64,000 nt of DNA. Source: Lactobacillus sp. S2-2 (GTDB lineage: Bacteria > Bacillota > Bacilli > Lactobacillales > Lactobacillaceae). A model generated the notes under the pieces. That model had not been told where the DNA came from and ran no database searches. It was given only the letters and a program-made list of their open reading frames with translations. A program made the translations under genes and the position numbers. The stretch covers positions 62,001 to 126,000 of the forward strand of contig NZ_WWFA01000001.1 in assembly GCF_021698855.1 (NCBI RefSeq). Reading direction: 5' to 3'. This document shows, in pieces, positions 25,131-34,642 of the stretch. Within the stretch, counting starts at the first letter, position 1. Each line of letters begins with the position of its first letter.

Positions 25131-26366
25131 ATGAGTAAAAGAGTTGTTATTACAGGAATGGGAGCTTTGACTTCTGTTGGAAATGACGCAAAAGAAACAA
25201 TTGACGGATTTTTAAATTCTAAGCAAGGAATTGCACCAATTACTAAATTTGATGCCAGTGAAACTGGAATTACAGTTGCTGCAGAATTAAAAGATTTTGA
25301 TCCAACTGAAAGATTAGAAAAGAAAAACTTTCGTAAATTAGATGATTACGCAACTTATGCTTTATACACTTCAGTTGAAGCAATGCAACAAGCTGGATTA
25401 GAAAAAGGAAGTTATAAACCAGAAGATTTAGGCGTTATTTACGCAACTGGAATTGGTGGTTTAACAACGATTCAAGAACAAGTTATTAAAATGCATGATA
25501 AAGGGCCAAAACGTGTATCACCTTTATTTGTTCCAAAAGCAATTGCTAACATGGCTGCTGGTAATGTATCAATGTTTTTTGATGCAAAAAATACTAGTCA
25601 AACAATTGTAACTGCTTGTGCTTCTGGTACAAATGCCATTGGAAATGCTTTTAGAGCAATTAAAAATGGTGAAGCTAAAATTATTATAGCTGGTGGTTCA
25701 GAAGCTTCAGTTAATGAAATTGGAATTGCTGGTTTTGCTGCTTTAACTGCATTATCTGATTCTACTGATCCAAAACGTGCTTCAATGCCTTTTGATAAGG
25801 ATCGTAATGGATTTGTTATGGGTGAAGGTGCAGGAACTGTTGTTTTAGAAGACTATGATCATGCTAAAGCTCGTGGAGCAAATATTTTAGCTGAGGTAGT
25901 TGGTTATGGAACAACAAGTGATGCATATCATTTAACTTCTCCAGATCCAGAAGGTACTGGGGCAATTGCAGCTATGAAACAAGCAATTGATGAAGGTAAT
26001 ATCGATGTTAATGAATTAGATTATGTCAATGCTCATGGAACTGCTACTCATGCAAATGATGAAGCTGAATCAAGAGCAATTAACAAGTTATTTAAAGATA
26101 ATGATCATCTAAAAGTTAGTTCAACTAAAGGGATGACAGGTCATGCATTAGGTGCTGCAGGTGCAATTGAAGCTATTGCTTTAATTGGTGCATTACAAAA
26201 TGATCAAATGCCAGTTAACGTTGGATTAGAAAATCTTGATTCAGAAGTTAATGTTGAAATTGTAAATGATAGTAATAATAAAGGTACAGTAAACACTGCA
26301 ATTAGTAATTCATTTGGATTTGGTGGACATAACGCCGTAATTGCATTTAGAAAGTGGGAAGGTTAA
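25131..26366 (+). CDS. fabF: Beta-ketoacyl-ACP synthase II
   Basis: Elongating condensing enzyme, 411 residues. The nucleophilic Cys lies in TACASGTNAIG, the two histidines in NAHGTATHAND and GHALGAAGA, and the C-terminal glycine loop in NSFGFGGHNA. AGGAGG precedes ATG. Its stop codon TAA shares one base with the accB start (TAATG), so the two are coupled. Confidence 0.95.
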   Translation: MSKRVVITGMGALTSVGNDAKETIDGFLNSKQGIAPITKFDASETGITVAAELKDFDPTERLEKKNFRKLDDYATYALYTSVEAMQQAGLEKGSYKPEDLGVIYATGIGGLTTIQEQVIKMHDKGPKRVSPLFVPKAIANMAAGNVSMFFDAKNTSQTIVTACASGTNAIGNAFRAIKNGEAKIIIAGGSEASVNEIGIAGFAALTALSDSTDPKRASMPFDKDRNGFVMGEGAGTVVLEDYDHAKARGANILAEVVGYGTTSDAYHLTSPDPEGTGAIAAMKQAIDEGNIDVNELDYVNAHGTATHANDEAESRAINKLFKDNDHLKVSSTKGMTGHALGAAGAIEAIALIGALQNDQMPVNVGLENLDSEVNVEIVNDSNNKGTVNTAISNSFGFGGHNAVIAFRKWEG

Positions 26367-26809
26367 TGAACGGGAAAGACATTGAACATTTAATGGATAA
26401 GTTCGATCAATCTAGTTTGAAAGAATTAAAGATTGATGGGAATGACGTTAACGTCTATTTCAGTAAATTAGATCAAAAAGTGGAAAATACTACTTTAAAA
26501 AATAATTCTAATGTAGAAAATAATGTTCAATCAGAAGATGTTAGTAATCAAAGTAGTCAATCAAATGATAACTATAAATTAAAAGCACCAATGGTTGGAT
26601 TAGTTTACTTTTCTCCTAGCCCTGAAAAACCAGTCTTTAAAGAAGAAGGAGATCACATCAAAAAAGGTGAAGTTATCTGTGTGATTGAAGCTATGAAAGT
26701 AATTAATGAAATTAAAAGTACTGTAAGTGGTACATTAGTTAAAAAATTAGTAAATAATGGTGACATGATTGAATATGATGAGCCTTTATTTGAAATTGAG
26801 GAGGATTAA
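26366..26809 (+). CDS. accB: Biotin carboxyl carrier protein of acetyl-CoA carboxylase
   Basis: 147 residues. An N-terminal helical part is followed by a Ser/Asn-rich linker (about residues 40-70) and a biotinyl domain with the biotin attachment Lys111 in VIEAMKVINEI. Carries carboxybiotin between AccC and AccA/AccD. The ATG overlaps the fabF stop codon by one base, with GAAGG upstream; longer readings would run into fabF. A biotin ligase is not in the window. Confidence 0.93.
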   Translation: MNGKDIEHLMDKFDQSSLKELKIDGNDVNVYFSKLDQKVENTTLKNNSNVENNVQSEDVSNQSSQSNDNYKLKAPMVGLVYFSPSPEKPVFKEEGDHIKKGEVICVIEAMKVINEIKSTVSGTLVKKLVNNGDMIEYDEPLFEIEED

Positions 26810-26813
26810 TTTA

Positions 26814-27227
26814 ATGAGTTTTGAAGTTAATAATTATATTCCTCAAAGATATCCATTTGAAATGATTGATCGAATTGATGAAGTTGTGCCAGGTGAAAGA
26901 GCTAGTTCAACTAAATTATTATCAATTAATGAATGGTTTTTTCAAAATCAAGAAGATCCAAAAATGCCAAGGCCAATTGTAATTGAAGCACTTGCTCAAA
27001 CAGGAGTTGTTTCAATTCTTTCAATGGATGAACATAAAGGAAAGAATGTTTTCTTTGGTGGAATTAAAAAAGCTGAATTTTTTGATCATTTTCGTCCGGG
27101 AGACCAATTACATCTAAGTGTTGAACTTTCAAAATTAAAGAAAAACATCGGAGTAGGTCACGGAATTGTAAAACGAGATGATGAAGTGATTTGTGAAGCT
27201 GATTTAATGTTTGCCATTGAATCTTAA
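26814..27227 (+). CDS. FabZ-like hot-dog protein lacking the catalytic histidine
   Basis: 137 residues, clearly related to FabZ (YIPQRYPFEMIDRIDEVVPG, IEALAQTG). At the active site, FabZ has FFQGHFPGxPxMPG; this protein reads FFQNQEDPKMPRP, two residues shorter and without the histidine, while the active-site Glu58 is kept. ATG at 26814 follows GAGGAGG. The position between accB and accC is where a second fabZ sits in other Lactobacillales fab operons. It may be inactive and structural, or bind acyl-ACP for another purpose; ordinary dehydratase activity is doubtful. Confidence 0.8.
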   Translation: MSFEVNNYIPQRYPFEMIDRIDEVVPGERASSTKLLSINEWFFQNQEDPKMPRPIVIEALAQTGVVSILSMDEHKGKNVFFGGIKKAEFFDHFRPGDQLHLSVELSKLKKNIGVGHGIVKRDDEVICEADLMFAIES

Positions 27228-27238
27228 GGTGATTTAAT

Positions 27239-28612
27239 ATGATTAAAAAAGTTTTAATTGCTAATCGTGGTGAAATTGCAGTTCAAATTATTCGTTCATT
27301 ACATGAAATGAATATGAAAGCTGTTGCTATTTATTCTACTGCTGATGCAGAAAGTTTATTTGTTGATTTAGCCGATGAAGCAGTTTGTGTTGGTGGTCCT
27401 AATGATGCATATTTGAACATTCCAGCAATTTTAAATGCCGCTGTTTTAACTGGTAGTGATGCAATTCATCCTGGTTATGGCTTTTTATCAGAAAATAATG
27501 AATTTGCGGAATTATGTGAAAAATGTAATGTGAAATTCATTGGTCCAAGTTCTTCTGTAATTGATTTAATGGGAAATAAATCAAATGCAAAGACTGCAAT
27601 GAAGAATAATGGAGTTCCAACCATCCCAGGTTCTGAAGGATTCTTAAATTCTTTTGATGAAGCAAAAAAAATTTCAAATGAAATTGGATATCCAGTGATG
27701 TTAAAAGCTGCTGCCGGTGGTGGTGGTAAAGGAATTAGAAGAGTTGATAATGATGATGAATTAAAAGTTGCATATGAAGATACTAAACGTGAAAGTAAAT
27801 TGTCATATGGTGATGATCGTCTTTATCTTGAAAAAGATATTAGTGATGCTAAACATATTGAAATGCAAGCAATTCGTGATCAATTTGGTAAAGCAATTTA
27901 TTTTCCAGAACGTGATTGTTCACTTCAACGTAATCATCAAAAAATCATCGAAGAAAGTCCTTCTTTAAAATTATCAGAGCAAGAAAGAACCGAGTTAGGT
28001 CAAATTGTTGTTAAGGCAATGCAAGGAATTGATTATGAAAATACTGGAACTTTTGAGTTTCTAATGGATAGAAATCATAATTTTTATTTTATGGAAATGA
28101 ATACTAGATTACAGGTTGAACATACAATTACTGAAGAAGTAGCACAAGTTGAACTAATCAAGTCACAGATTATGGTTGCTAATGGAGACCACTTACCATA
28201 TGATCAAAAAGATTGTAAGGTTAAAGGTTATGCGATTGAATGCCGAATTAATGCTGAGGATCCAAAAAATAATTTTATTCCACAGGCTGGTAAAATCAAA
28301 TCTGTTCGTTTTCCATATGGAACAATGGGTGTAAGAATTGATTCAGGTATTGAGAGTGGTAGTGTTATTTCACCTTACTATGATTCAATGATTGCTAAAA
28401 TAATTGTTCATATGCCAACTAAAGAAAAGGCAATTAATAAAATGTTAAGAGCATTAACTGAATTCGAAATTGAAGGTGTTAATACAAACCGTGATTTCTT
28501 GATTGATTTATTAAAAGATCAATGCTTTAATTCAGGTGATTTCAACAACAATTATATTGAATCTACTTTTCTAAAAGAATGGATGAAAAAAAATGAAGAC
28601 AAACAAGTTTAA
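27239..28612 (+). CDS. accC: Biotin carboxylase subunit of acetyl-CoA carboxylase
   Basis: ATP-dependent carboxylation of biotin on AccB. 457 residues with the N-terminal domain KVLIANRGEIAVQIIRS, the glycine-rich ATP lid KAAAGGGGKGIRRV, and the metal and catalytic segments EMNTRLQVEHTITE and FIPQAGKI. AAGGTGA before ATG. The end overlaps accD by 20 bases. Confidence 0.95.
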   Translation: MIKKVLIANRGEIAVQIIRSLHEMNMKAVAIYSTADAESLFVDLADEAVCVGGPNDAYLNIPAILNAAVLTGSDAIHPGYGFLSENNEFAELCEKCNVKFIGPSSSVIDLMGNKSNAKTAMKNNGVPTIPGSEGFLNSFDEAKKISNEIGYPVMLKAAAGGGGKGIRRVDNDDELKVAYEDTKRESKLSYGDDRLYLEKDISDAKHIEMQAIRDQFGKAIYFPERDCSLQRNHQKIIEESPSLKLSEQERTELGQIVVKAMQGIDYENTGTFEFLMDRNHNFYFMEMNTRLQVEHTITEEVAQVELIKSQIMVANGDHLPYDQKDCKVKGYAIECRINAEDPKNNFIPQAGKIKSVRFPYGTMGVRIDSGIESGSVISPYYDSMIAKIIVHMPTKEKAINKMLRALTEFEIEGVNTNRDFLIDLLKDQCFNSGDFNNNYIESTFLKEWMKKNEDKQV

Positions 28613-29426
28613 TACTCCAACTACAAAGGAATTAGAATTGAGAAATCAAAAAATTCCTGATGGATTATGGATTAAGTGTAAATCTTGTGGAGAAAATATT
28701 TACTATAAAGATTTAGGTAAATTTAAAGAGTGCCCAAACTGTAGTTATGGCATGAGATTAGGTGCAAAAGAAAGAATTGAAATGATTTGTGATGATTTTG
28801 AACAAATAAATTCTGATATAACAGTACCTAGTCGCTTCGATGATGATAAATATCAAAATAAAATAAAAAAAGCAAAAGATGTAACAGGGTTAAATGAAAG
28901 TGTTATTACAGGTTTTGGAAAAATTAATGGTCATAAAGTAGGACTTGCAGTGATGGACTCAAGATTTATTATGGCTAGTTTAGGAATTGCTACAGGTGAA
29001 TTATTAGCAAAACTATTTGAAGGTGCTACTGAAAAGCAATTACCAGTTATTGTATTTACAGCTTCTGGTGGTGCTAGAATGCAAGAAGGAATTAATTCTT
29101 TAATGCAGATGGCTAAAGTTTCAGAAGCAATTAATGAACATTCAAAAGCTGGTTTATTGTATATAAGTTTAATTACAGACCCAACTTTTGGTGGAGTTAC
29201 AGCCAGTTTTGCAATGCAAGGTGATATTATTATTTCAGAACCTAAAGCATCGATTGGCTTTGCCGGTCGTCGAGTTATTGAAAATACAATTCAGCAAAGA
29301 CCCCCAGAAGATTTTCAACAAGCTGAAACTTTATTAAAAAATGGTTTTTTAGATGCAATTATAAAAAGATCTAATTTAAAAAGTGAGTTGAGTAAAATTT
29401 TAGCAATTCATGAAGGTGGTGCTTAA
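28593..29426 (+). CDS. accD: Acetyl-CoA carboxylase carboxyltransferase beta subunit
   Basis: 277 residues. The N-terminal zinc ribbon uses Cys29, Cys32, Cys47 and Cys50; then the crotonase-type domain with FTASGGARMQEGINSLMQM and SIGFAGRRVIE. Transfers the carboxyl group from biotin to acetyl-CoA together with AccA. Starts inside the 3' end of accC (20-base overlap), so it is translationally coupled. Confidence 0.94.
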   Translation: MKTNKFNTPTTKELELRNQKIPDGLWIKCKSCGENIYYKDLGKFKECPNCSYGMRLGAKERIEMICDDFEQINSDITVPSRFDDDKYQNKIKKAKDVTGLNESVITGFGKINGHKVGLAVMDSRFIMASLGIATGELLAKLFEGATEKQLPVIVFTASGGARMQEGINSLMQMAKVSEAINEHSKAGLLYISLITDPTFGGVTASFAMQGDIIISEPKASIGFAGRRVIENTIQQRPPEDFQQAETLLKNGFLDAIIKRSNLKSELSKILAIHEGGA

Positions 29427-29427
29427 A

Positions 29428-30204
29428 ATGTCAGAGGAAAAGAGTGCTTTTGAAAAAGTACAAAAAGCCAGAAATTCTGATAAAATTTCAATTCAAAAGT
29501 TAGTTTCTGGTCTTACAAATGAATTCATTGAATTACATGGAGATCGAGCTTATGGCGATGATTCTGCTGTTTATTCAGGAATTGGGATGATTGATAATCA
29601 ACCAGTTACAATTATTGGAATTCAAAAAGGAACTAATAATGAAGAAAATGTAGAACGCCATTTTGGTTCAGCTGAACCTGATGGTTATCGAAAAGCACTT
29701 CGATTAATGGAACAAGCTGAAAAGTTTAAAAGACCAATTATAACTTTGATTAATACCCCTGGAGCTTATCCGGGAGTTGATGCAGAATATCATGGTCAAG
29801 GATATATGATTTCTCAATTAATCTTAAAGGGAATGCAATTAAAGACGCCATATATTTCAGTAATAATTGGTGAAGGTGGTAGTGGAGGTGCGCTAGCACT
29901 TGCAGTTGGTGATTGTGTTTGGTCTTTTGAAAATAGTATTTATTCTGTTCTTTCCCCTGAAGGATATGCAACAATTTTATGGAAAAATTCAAGTAAAGTT
30001 AAAGAAGCGGCAGATGTAATGCGATTAACGCCAGAAGAATTATTAGAAGATGGAATTATTGATAAAATCATTCCGGAAGTAAAAAATGATACTGATATTG
30101 AGAATTTTAAGAATATGATTTTGAATAAAATTTCTGAATTATCTAATATGTCAGTGGATGATTTACTAAAAAAACGTTTTGCAAGATATCGTAGTTTTAA
30201 ATAA
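29428..30204 (+). CDS. accA: Acetyl-CoA carboxylase carboxyltransferase alpha subunit
   Basis: 258 residues. Contains ELHGDRAYGDDSAVYSGIG, NTPGAYPGVDAEYHGQG and IIGEGGSGGALALAVGD, the acyl-CoA and carboxybiotin binding loops of AccA. ATG at 29428 is one base after the accD stop and follows AAGGTGG; the earlier ATG at 29410 overlaps that ribosome site. Lacks the longer N-terminal helix of Gram-negative AccA, as usual in lactobacilli. Confidence 0.94.
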   Translation: MSEEKSAFEKVQKARNSDKISIQKLVSGLTNEFIELHGDRAYGDDSAVYSGIGMIDNQPVTIIGIQKGTNNEENVERHFGSAEPDGYRKALRLMEQAEKFKRPIITLINTPGAYPGVDAEYHGQGYMISQLILKGMQLKTPYISVIIGEGGSGGALALAVGDCVWSFENSIYSVLSPEGYATILWKNSSKVKEAADVMRLTPEELLEDGIIDKIIPEVKNDTDIENFKNMILNKISELSNMSVDDLLKKRFARYRSFK

Positions 30205-30229
30205 AAAATTTTTATTTTTATATTTTTAT

Positions 30230-30238
30230 TGCTATAAT
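30230..30238 (+). promoter_or_regulatory. Possible internal promoter for fabI
   Basis: Extended -10 box TG-C-TATAAT (30230-30238) in the 72-base gap before fabI, the longest gap inside the operon. The -35 region is only T-rich. It may allow separate fabI expression. Confidence 0.4.
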
Positions 30239-30276
30239 ATATAGTATTGATAAATTCCGGAGGGAGAAAGACTAGT

Positions 30277-31041
30277 ATGACTGGTATTTTAGAAGGTAAA
30301 AAAATTTTAGTTATGGGTGTAGCTAATAAAAAAAGTATTGCTTGGGGATGTGTACAAGCAATACAAGCCCAAGGTGGGGAAGTAATATTAACTTACCAAA
30401 ATGAAAGAATGAAAAAAAGTATTGATCGAATTGTTGATGAAAATCAAGCAATGATTGAATGTGATGTTGCTGAAGATAGTAATGTTGAAAAAGCTTTTAA
30501 AGAAATTAAAGATCGTTTTGGAAAAATTGATGGTGTTATTCATGCAATTGCATATGCTGATAAAGAAACTTTGGAAAATGGTGTAATTAACACTAAGAAA
30601 GATGGATATAACTTAGCTCAAGATGTTAGTGCATACTCATTGATTTCTGTTACTAGACATGCTAAAGAAGTTTTAAAGCAACCAGGAAGTATTGTAACTC
30701 TTACATACTTAGGTTCAATTCGTGCAATTCCAAATTATAATATGATGGGAATTGCTAAGGCTTCTCTTGAAGCTTCAGTACGTTATTTAGCTGCAGAACT
30801 AGGTAAAGATAAAATTAGAGTTAATGCAATCTCTGCTGGTGCAGTTAAAACATTAGCTGTTACAGGTATTAAAGGACATGATGATTTATTAAGAATGTCT
30901 GATGCTTTAACAGTTGATAATGAGAGTGTAACCAAACAAGAAATTGGAAATGTTGCAGCTTTCTTAATGAGTGATTTATCAACAGGAATGACAGGAGACA
31001 TTGTTTTTGCTGATAAAGGGGTTCATTTGATGGGTGGATAA
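30277..31041 (+). CDS. fabI: Enoyl-ACP reductase (NADH)
   Basis: Last step of each elongation cycle. 254 residues. Cofactor motif GVANKKSIAWG at the N-terminus and the FabI-type catalytic Tyr-x6-Lys in NYNMMGIAKASLEASVRYLA, not the FabK or FabV type. FabI enzymes are the target of triclosan-like inhibitors. ATG at 30277 follows GGAGGGAG; an upstream ATG-like frame extension lies before that site. Confidence 0.93.
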   Translation: MTGILEGKKILVMGVANKKSIAWGCVQAIQAQGGEVILTYQNERMKKSIDRIVDENQAMIECDVAEDSNVEKAFKEIKDRFGKIDGVIHAIAYADKETLENGVINTKKDGYNLAQDVSAYSLISVTRHAKEVLKQPGSIVTLTYLGSIRAIPNYNMMGIAKASLEASVRYLAAELGKDKIRVNAISAGAVKTLAVTGIKGHDDLLRMSDALTVDNESVTKQEIGNVAAFLMSDLSTGMTGDIVFADKGVHLMGG

Positions 31042-31064
31042 TATTTTTTTATGGAGATTTTAAA

Positions 31065-31631
31065 ATGAAATATTTATTTGATTCAATTAAAAATCCTAAA
31101 TACAAAAAATATTATTTAAAATTAAATATTAATCAAGATAATAAAAAACAACAAAAATTAGTTGGAAGAGTTTTATTGAGTGAATTATTAAATTTACCAG
31201 TTAATGAATTAATTAACGATAAGATTGTCAATTTTGATAAATTGGGACGTCCAATTATCGATAACAATAATTTATTTTTTTCTATTTCTCATTCTCATGA
31301 ATTAGTAGTAGTTGTTGTATCTGATGAAGAAATTGGGGTGGATCTAGAAATGATTCGTCCTTTTTCTTTTAATAAAATCAAAAAAGCATTTACGGATAAT
31401 GAAATAGATTATTTAAAAGAAAATCCTAGTAAAACTCTAACATTATGGACAATTAAAGAAGCTGTCCTAAAATTATTAGGAGTTGGATTGATGGGAAGAC
31501 CTCAGTCTGTTCATGTTGATTTAATTAATTTTAATATTGCAACTCGTAAAAATGAAAAATTTAAAGTAAATAATTTATTAATTGATAAAGATTATATTTG
31601 TACGATTGTAAAAAAAAAACATAGCAATTAG
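31065..31631 (+). CDS. Sfp-type 4'-phosphopantetheinyl transferase
   Basis: 188 residues. Transfers phosphopantetheine from CoA to a serine on a carrier protein. The Mg-binding motif IGVDLE (about residues 91-96) and WTIKEAVLKLLG are the Sfp/Gsp hallmarks; FSISHSH is the third conserved patch. 23 bases after fabI and before the operon terminator, so its natural target is most likely the operon's own ACP. It is shorter than Sfp (about 225). No polyketide or peptide synthetase is present in the window. ATGGAG upstream of ATG. Confidence 0.85.
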   Translation: MKYLFDSIKNPKYKKYYLKLNINQDNKKQQKLVGRVLLSELLNLPVNELINDKIVNFDKLGRPIIDNNNLFFSISHSHELVVVVVSDEEIGVDLEMIRPFSFNKIKKAFTDNEIDYLKENPSKTLTLWTIKEAVLKLLGVGLMGRPQSVHVDLINFNIATRKNEKFKVNNLLIDKDYICTIVKKKHSN

Positions 31632-31646
31632 CTATGTTTTTTTTTT
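31612..31646. terminator. Bidirectional terminator ending the fab operon and purA
   Basis: AAAACATAGC/GCTATGTTTT with AATTA loop and runs of A and T on both sides, between convergent genes. Confidence 0.9.
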
Positions 31647-32925
31647 ACCATAAATCTTTTAAAATATTAGTTTGTTCACGATCTGGTCCTACTGAGAATG
31701 CGGCTAGTTTTACACCAGTCAATTCTTCAACTTTGCGTAAATAATTTTGTGCATTTTGTGGTAGGTCGTCAAATTTTTTAATATTAGTAGTATCTTCTTT
31801 CCATCCAGGTAATTCTTCATAAATTGGTTCACAATCATCTAAAACATCAAGATTAGCAGGATAGTGACTAATTTCTTTACCGTTTAATTTGTAAGCACGA
31901 CAAATTTTGATTGTATCTAAATCATCTAAAACATCAAGGCAATTTAAAGCTAAGTTAGTAAATCCTGAGACACGAGCTGCATGACGCATTGCAACACTAT
32001 CAAACCATCCAATTCTTCTTGGTCTTTTAGTAACAACACCATATTCGTGGCCAGTTTCTCTAATTTTATCACCAATTTCATCATTAAGTTCAGTTGGGAA
32101 TGGACCTTCACCAACTCTGGAAGTGTAAGCTTTACATGTTCCGATGATTTGATTAATTTTAGTTGGTCCAATACCAGAACCTACTGCAGCACCACCAGCA
32201 ATTGGATTTGATGAAGTTACATATGGATAAGTACCATGATCAACATCAAGCATTACTCCTTGAGCACCTTCAAATAAAATATTTTCATTATTATCTAGTT
32301 TGTCTTCTAAAATAATTGAAGTATCATCAACATATTTTTCAATACGTTTACCATATTCAAGATATTCATTGTAAATTTCGTCAAAATCTAATTCAGGTTC
32401 GCCATATAAGTTTTTAAGAATGTTGTTTTTAAGTTTTAAATTAGATTTTAATTTTTTTTCAAGGGTTTTAGGATTGATTAAATCAGCAATTCTTATTCCA
32501 ATTCTTTCCACCTTATCCATGTAAGCTGGTCCAATTCCCTTATTAGTAGTACCAATTTTTTCTTCCTTCATCTTTTCTTGTAAGGAATCAAATAAAGTAT
32601 GATAAGGCATAATTACATGAGCTCTACTAGAAATTCGTAGGTTATCAGTATTAACACCTCTGTCATTAAGATATTTTAATTCATTGAAAAGAGATTTAGG
32701 ATTCAATACCACGCCATTACCAATTACTGCTATTTTATCTGAGTAAAAAATCCCAGATGGAATAAGCTGTAATTGAAATTTTTGGTTGTTGAAAACAATT
32801 GTATGACCGGCATTATCGCCACCTTGGTAGCGAGCAATTACGTCAGCATCATTACTTAAATAATCAACGATCTTACCTTTACCTTCGTCTCCCCATTGAC
32901 TTCCAACTACTACAATTGATGACAT
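31645..32925 (-). CDS. purA: Adenylosuccinate synthetase
   Basis: GTP-dependent joining of IMP and aspartate in AMP synthesis. 426 residues. N-terminal [17 protein letters not shown] (phosphate loop and catalytic Asp), GDNAGHT with the catalytic His, [14 protein letters not shown] and [15 protein letters not shown] at 32925 is six bases after GAGGTG; the GTG in that ribosome site is not the start. Divergent from purB, the next enzyme of the branch. Confidence 0.96.
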   Translation of the reverse strand: MSSIVVVGSQWGDEGKGKIVDYLSNDADVIARYQGGDNAGHTIVFNNQKFQLQLIPSGIFYSDKIAVIGNGVVLNPKSLFNELKYLNDRGVNTDNLRISSRAHVIMPYHTLFDSLQEKMKEEKIGTTNKGIGPAYMDKVERIGIRIADLINPKTLEKKLKSNLKLKNNILKNLYGEPELDFDEIYNEYLEYGKRIEKYVDDTSIILEDKLDNNENILFEGAQGVMLDVDHGTYPYVTSSNPIAGGAAVGSGIGPTKINQIIGTCKAYTSRVGEGPFPTELNDEIGDKIRETGHEYGVVTKRPRRIGWFDSVAMRHAARVSGFTNLALNCLDVLDDLDTIKICRAYKLNGKEISHYPANLDVLDDCEPIYEELPGWKEDTTNIKKFDDLPQNAQNYLRKVEELTGVKLAAFSVGPDREQTNILKDLW

Positions 32926-32990
32926 TTTTTGCACCTCATAATTAAATTTAATTTTTATCCATATACTAGCTTATCAATGAAATCGGATAA

Positions 32991-33065
32991 AATCAAGAAC
33001 TATCATATTTTCAAAAAAACTATAGTTCGTGTTTTGATGTGTATTTGCTAAAAACCTAATATAAT
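32991..33065 (+). promoter_or_regulatory. purA-purB intergenic control region with candidate PurR box pair
   Basis: GAAC (32997-33000) and GTTC (33025-33028) lie in inverted orientation 24 bases apart. The second reads AACACGAACTAT on the minus strand, close to the PurBox consensus AWWWCCGAACWWT; the first, CAAGAACTAT, is weaker. Directly after it is a purB promoter TTGATG (33034-33039), 17 bases, TAATAT (33057-33062). PurR control is inferred from the pattern. Confidence 0.5.
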
Positions 33066-33140
33066 GTTAAGTTATAACAGTGAAAAACAAATATTAAATA
33101 ATACTTCAAGATAGATTCACTTAAAGGAGAACATTTAAAA

Positions 33141-34433
33141 ATGATTGAAAGATATACACGTGATGTAATGAGGGATATTTGGTCAAAAAAAAATCAATAT
33201 CAATCTTGGTTAGAAGTTGAAATTGCAATTGATGAAGCTTGGTCTAAGTTAGGGGAAATACCAGCAGACGATGTAAAAAAAATCAATGAAAATGCTACTT
33301 TTAATGTTGATAGAATCGATGAAATTGAAGCAATTACACACCATGATATTGTTGCATTTACTAGAAATGTTTCTGAATCATTAGGTGATGAAAAAAAATG
33401 GATTCACTACGGAGTAACCAGTACAGATGTTGTTGATACAGCACAAGGTTATCGTTTGAAACAAGCAAATGAAGTAATAAAAGAAGATTTAAATACATTA
33501 TTAGAAACAATTAAAGAAAAAGCACTGAAATATAAATACACAGTTATGATGGGAAGAACCCATGGAGTTCAAGCTGAACCAACTACTTTTGGTTTGAAAA
33601 TTGCTCGTTGGTATGCTGAAATGAAACGAAATATTAATCGTTTCGAATATGTTTCAAAAGAGGTTGAAGCAGGTAAGATTTCTGGTGCAGTTGGAACTTT
33701 TGCTAATGTTCCTCCATTTGTAGAGGAATATGTTTGTAATAAATTAGGTATTCGTAATCAAGATATTGCAAGTCAAGTATTACCAAGAGATTTGCATGCA
33801 GATTATATTGCTACAATTGGTCTAATTGCAACTAGTATTGAAAATTTTGCTACTGAAATTAGATCATTACAAAGATCTGAAATTCACGAAGTAGAAGAAC
33901 ATTTTAATAAAGGACAAAAAGGATCTTCAGCAATGCCACATAAAAGAAATCCAATTGGTTCAGAAAATGTTACTGGTCTTGCTCGAGTGATTAGAGGACA
34001 TATTCAGACTGCATATGAAGATGTAACTTTGTGGCATGAAAGAGATATTTCACATTCATCTGCTGAAAGAATTATTTTACCTAGTTCAACTTCTTTAATT
34101 GATTATATGCTTCATAGATTTAATAATATTTTGAAAAATCTTGATGTATTCGAAGATACAATGAAAGAAAATATGACTAAAACATATGGTTTAATTTATT
34201 CTCAACGTGTTTTATTAAAATTAATTGATAAAGGTATGAGTAGAGAAGAAGCATATGATACTGTACAACCTTTAACTGCTAAATCATGGGATGAAAAAAT
34301 CCAATTTAAAGATTTAGTTAATAACGAAAGTAAAATTACCGATAAATTAAATGACGATGAAATTGATGATGCATTTGATTACAATTATCATTTAAGAAAT
34401 GTTGACGAAGTTTATAAGCGACTTAATTTATAA
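33141..34433 (+). CDS. purB: Adenylosuccinate lyase
   Basis: Cleaves adenylosuccinate and SAICAR, releasing fumarate. 430 residues. N-terminal [42 protein letters not shown] (catalytic His), and the lyase signature [24 protein letters not shown] before ATG. The fumarate it releases could be hydrated by the fumarase at 35.3 kb. Confidence 0.96.
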   Translation: MIERYTRDVMRDIWSKKNQYQSWLEVEIAIDEAWSKLGEIPADDVKKINENATFNVDRIDEIEAITHHDIVAFTRNVSESLGDEKKWIHYGVTSTDVVDTAQGYRLKQANEVIKEDLNTLLETIKEKALKYKYTVMMGRTHGVQAEPTTFGLKIARWYAEMKRNINRFEYVSKEVEAGKISGAVGTFANVPPFVEEYVCNKLGIRNQDIASQVLPRDLHADYIATIGLIATSIENFATEIRSLQRSEIHEVEEHFNKGQKGSSAMPHKRNPIGSENVTGLARVIRGHIQTAYEDVTLWHERDISHSSAERIILPSSTSLIDYMLHRFNNILKNLDVFEDTMKENMTKTYGLIYSQRVLLKLIDKGMSREEAYDTVQPLTAKSWDEKIQFKDLVNNESKITDKLNDDEIDDAFDYNYHLRNVDEVYKRLNL

Positions 34434-34437
34434 AAGA

Positions 34438-34466
34438 TTGATATTAAGATATAAATAATATAGAAT
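34438..34466 (+). promoter_or_regulatory. Promoter of the TPP riboswitch-ykoE unit
   Basis: TTGATA (34438-34443), 17-base spacer, TAGAAT (34461-34466), about 15 bases before the riboswitch begins. Confidence 0.65.
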
Positions 34467-34479
34467 AAAGATAACAAAT

Positions 34480-34550
34480 ATGCGGGGTGCCTTTTGGCTG
34501 AGATCATACCCATTGAACCTGATTAAGTTAAAGCTTACGAAGGGAAAATG
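34480..34550 (+). promoter_or_regulatory. TPP (THI) riboswitch 1
   Basis: Conserved THI-box blocks are present in order: GCGGGGTGCC, GGCTGAGATCATACCC, GAACCTGATTAAGTTAA and ACGAAGGGAAA. Binds thiamine pyrophosphate and turns off the downstream transporter gene. It is followed by a small hairpin GAAGTA/TACTTC (34559-34574) and then a terminator. Confidence 0.95.
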
Positions 34551-34599
34551 TTTTTTAGGAAGTAGACGTACTTCTTAATCTATTTATGATGATTTCAAG

Positions 34600-34630
34600 G
34601 GTCTCCAATTATTTGGAGATCTTTTATTTT
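34600..34630 (+). terminator. Expression-platform terminator of TPP riboswitch 1
   Basis: GGTCTCCAA/TTGGAGATC stem followed by TTTTATTTT, ending just before the GGAGG of ykoE. Its closeness to the ribosome site means it could also affect translation. Confidence 0.8.
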
Positions 34631-34642
34631 GGAGGAATCATC

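Noticed and set aside
31981-32211. 76-codon open frame antisense to purA
   Set aside because: Overlaps the strongly conserved purA; Ser/Thr/Asn-rich composition and no ribosome site.
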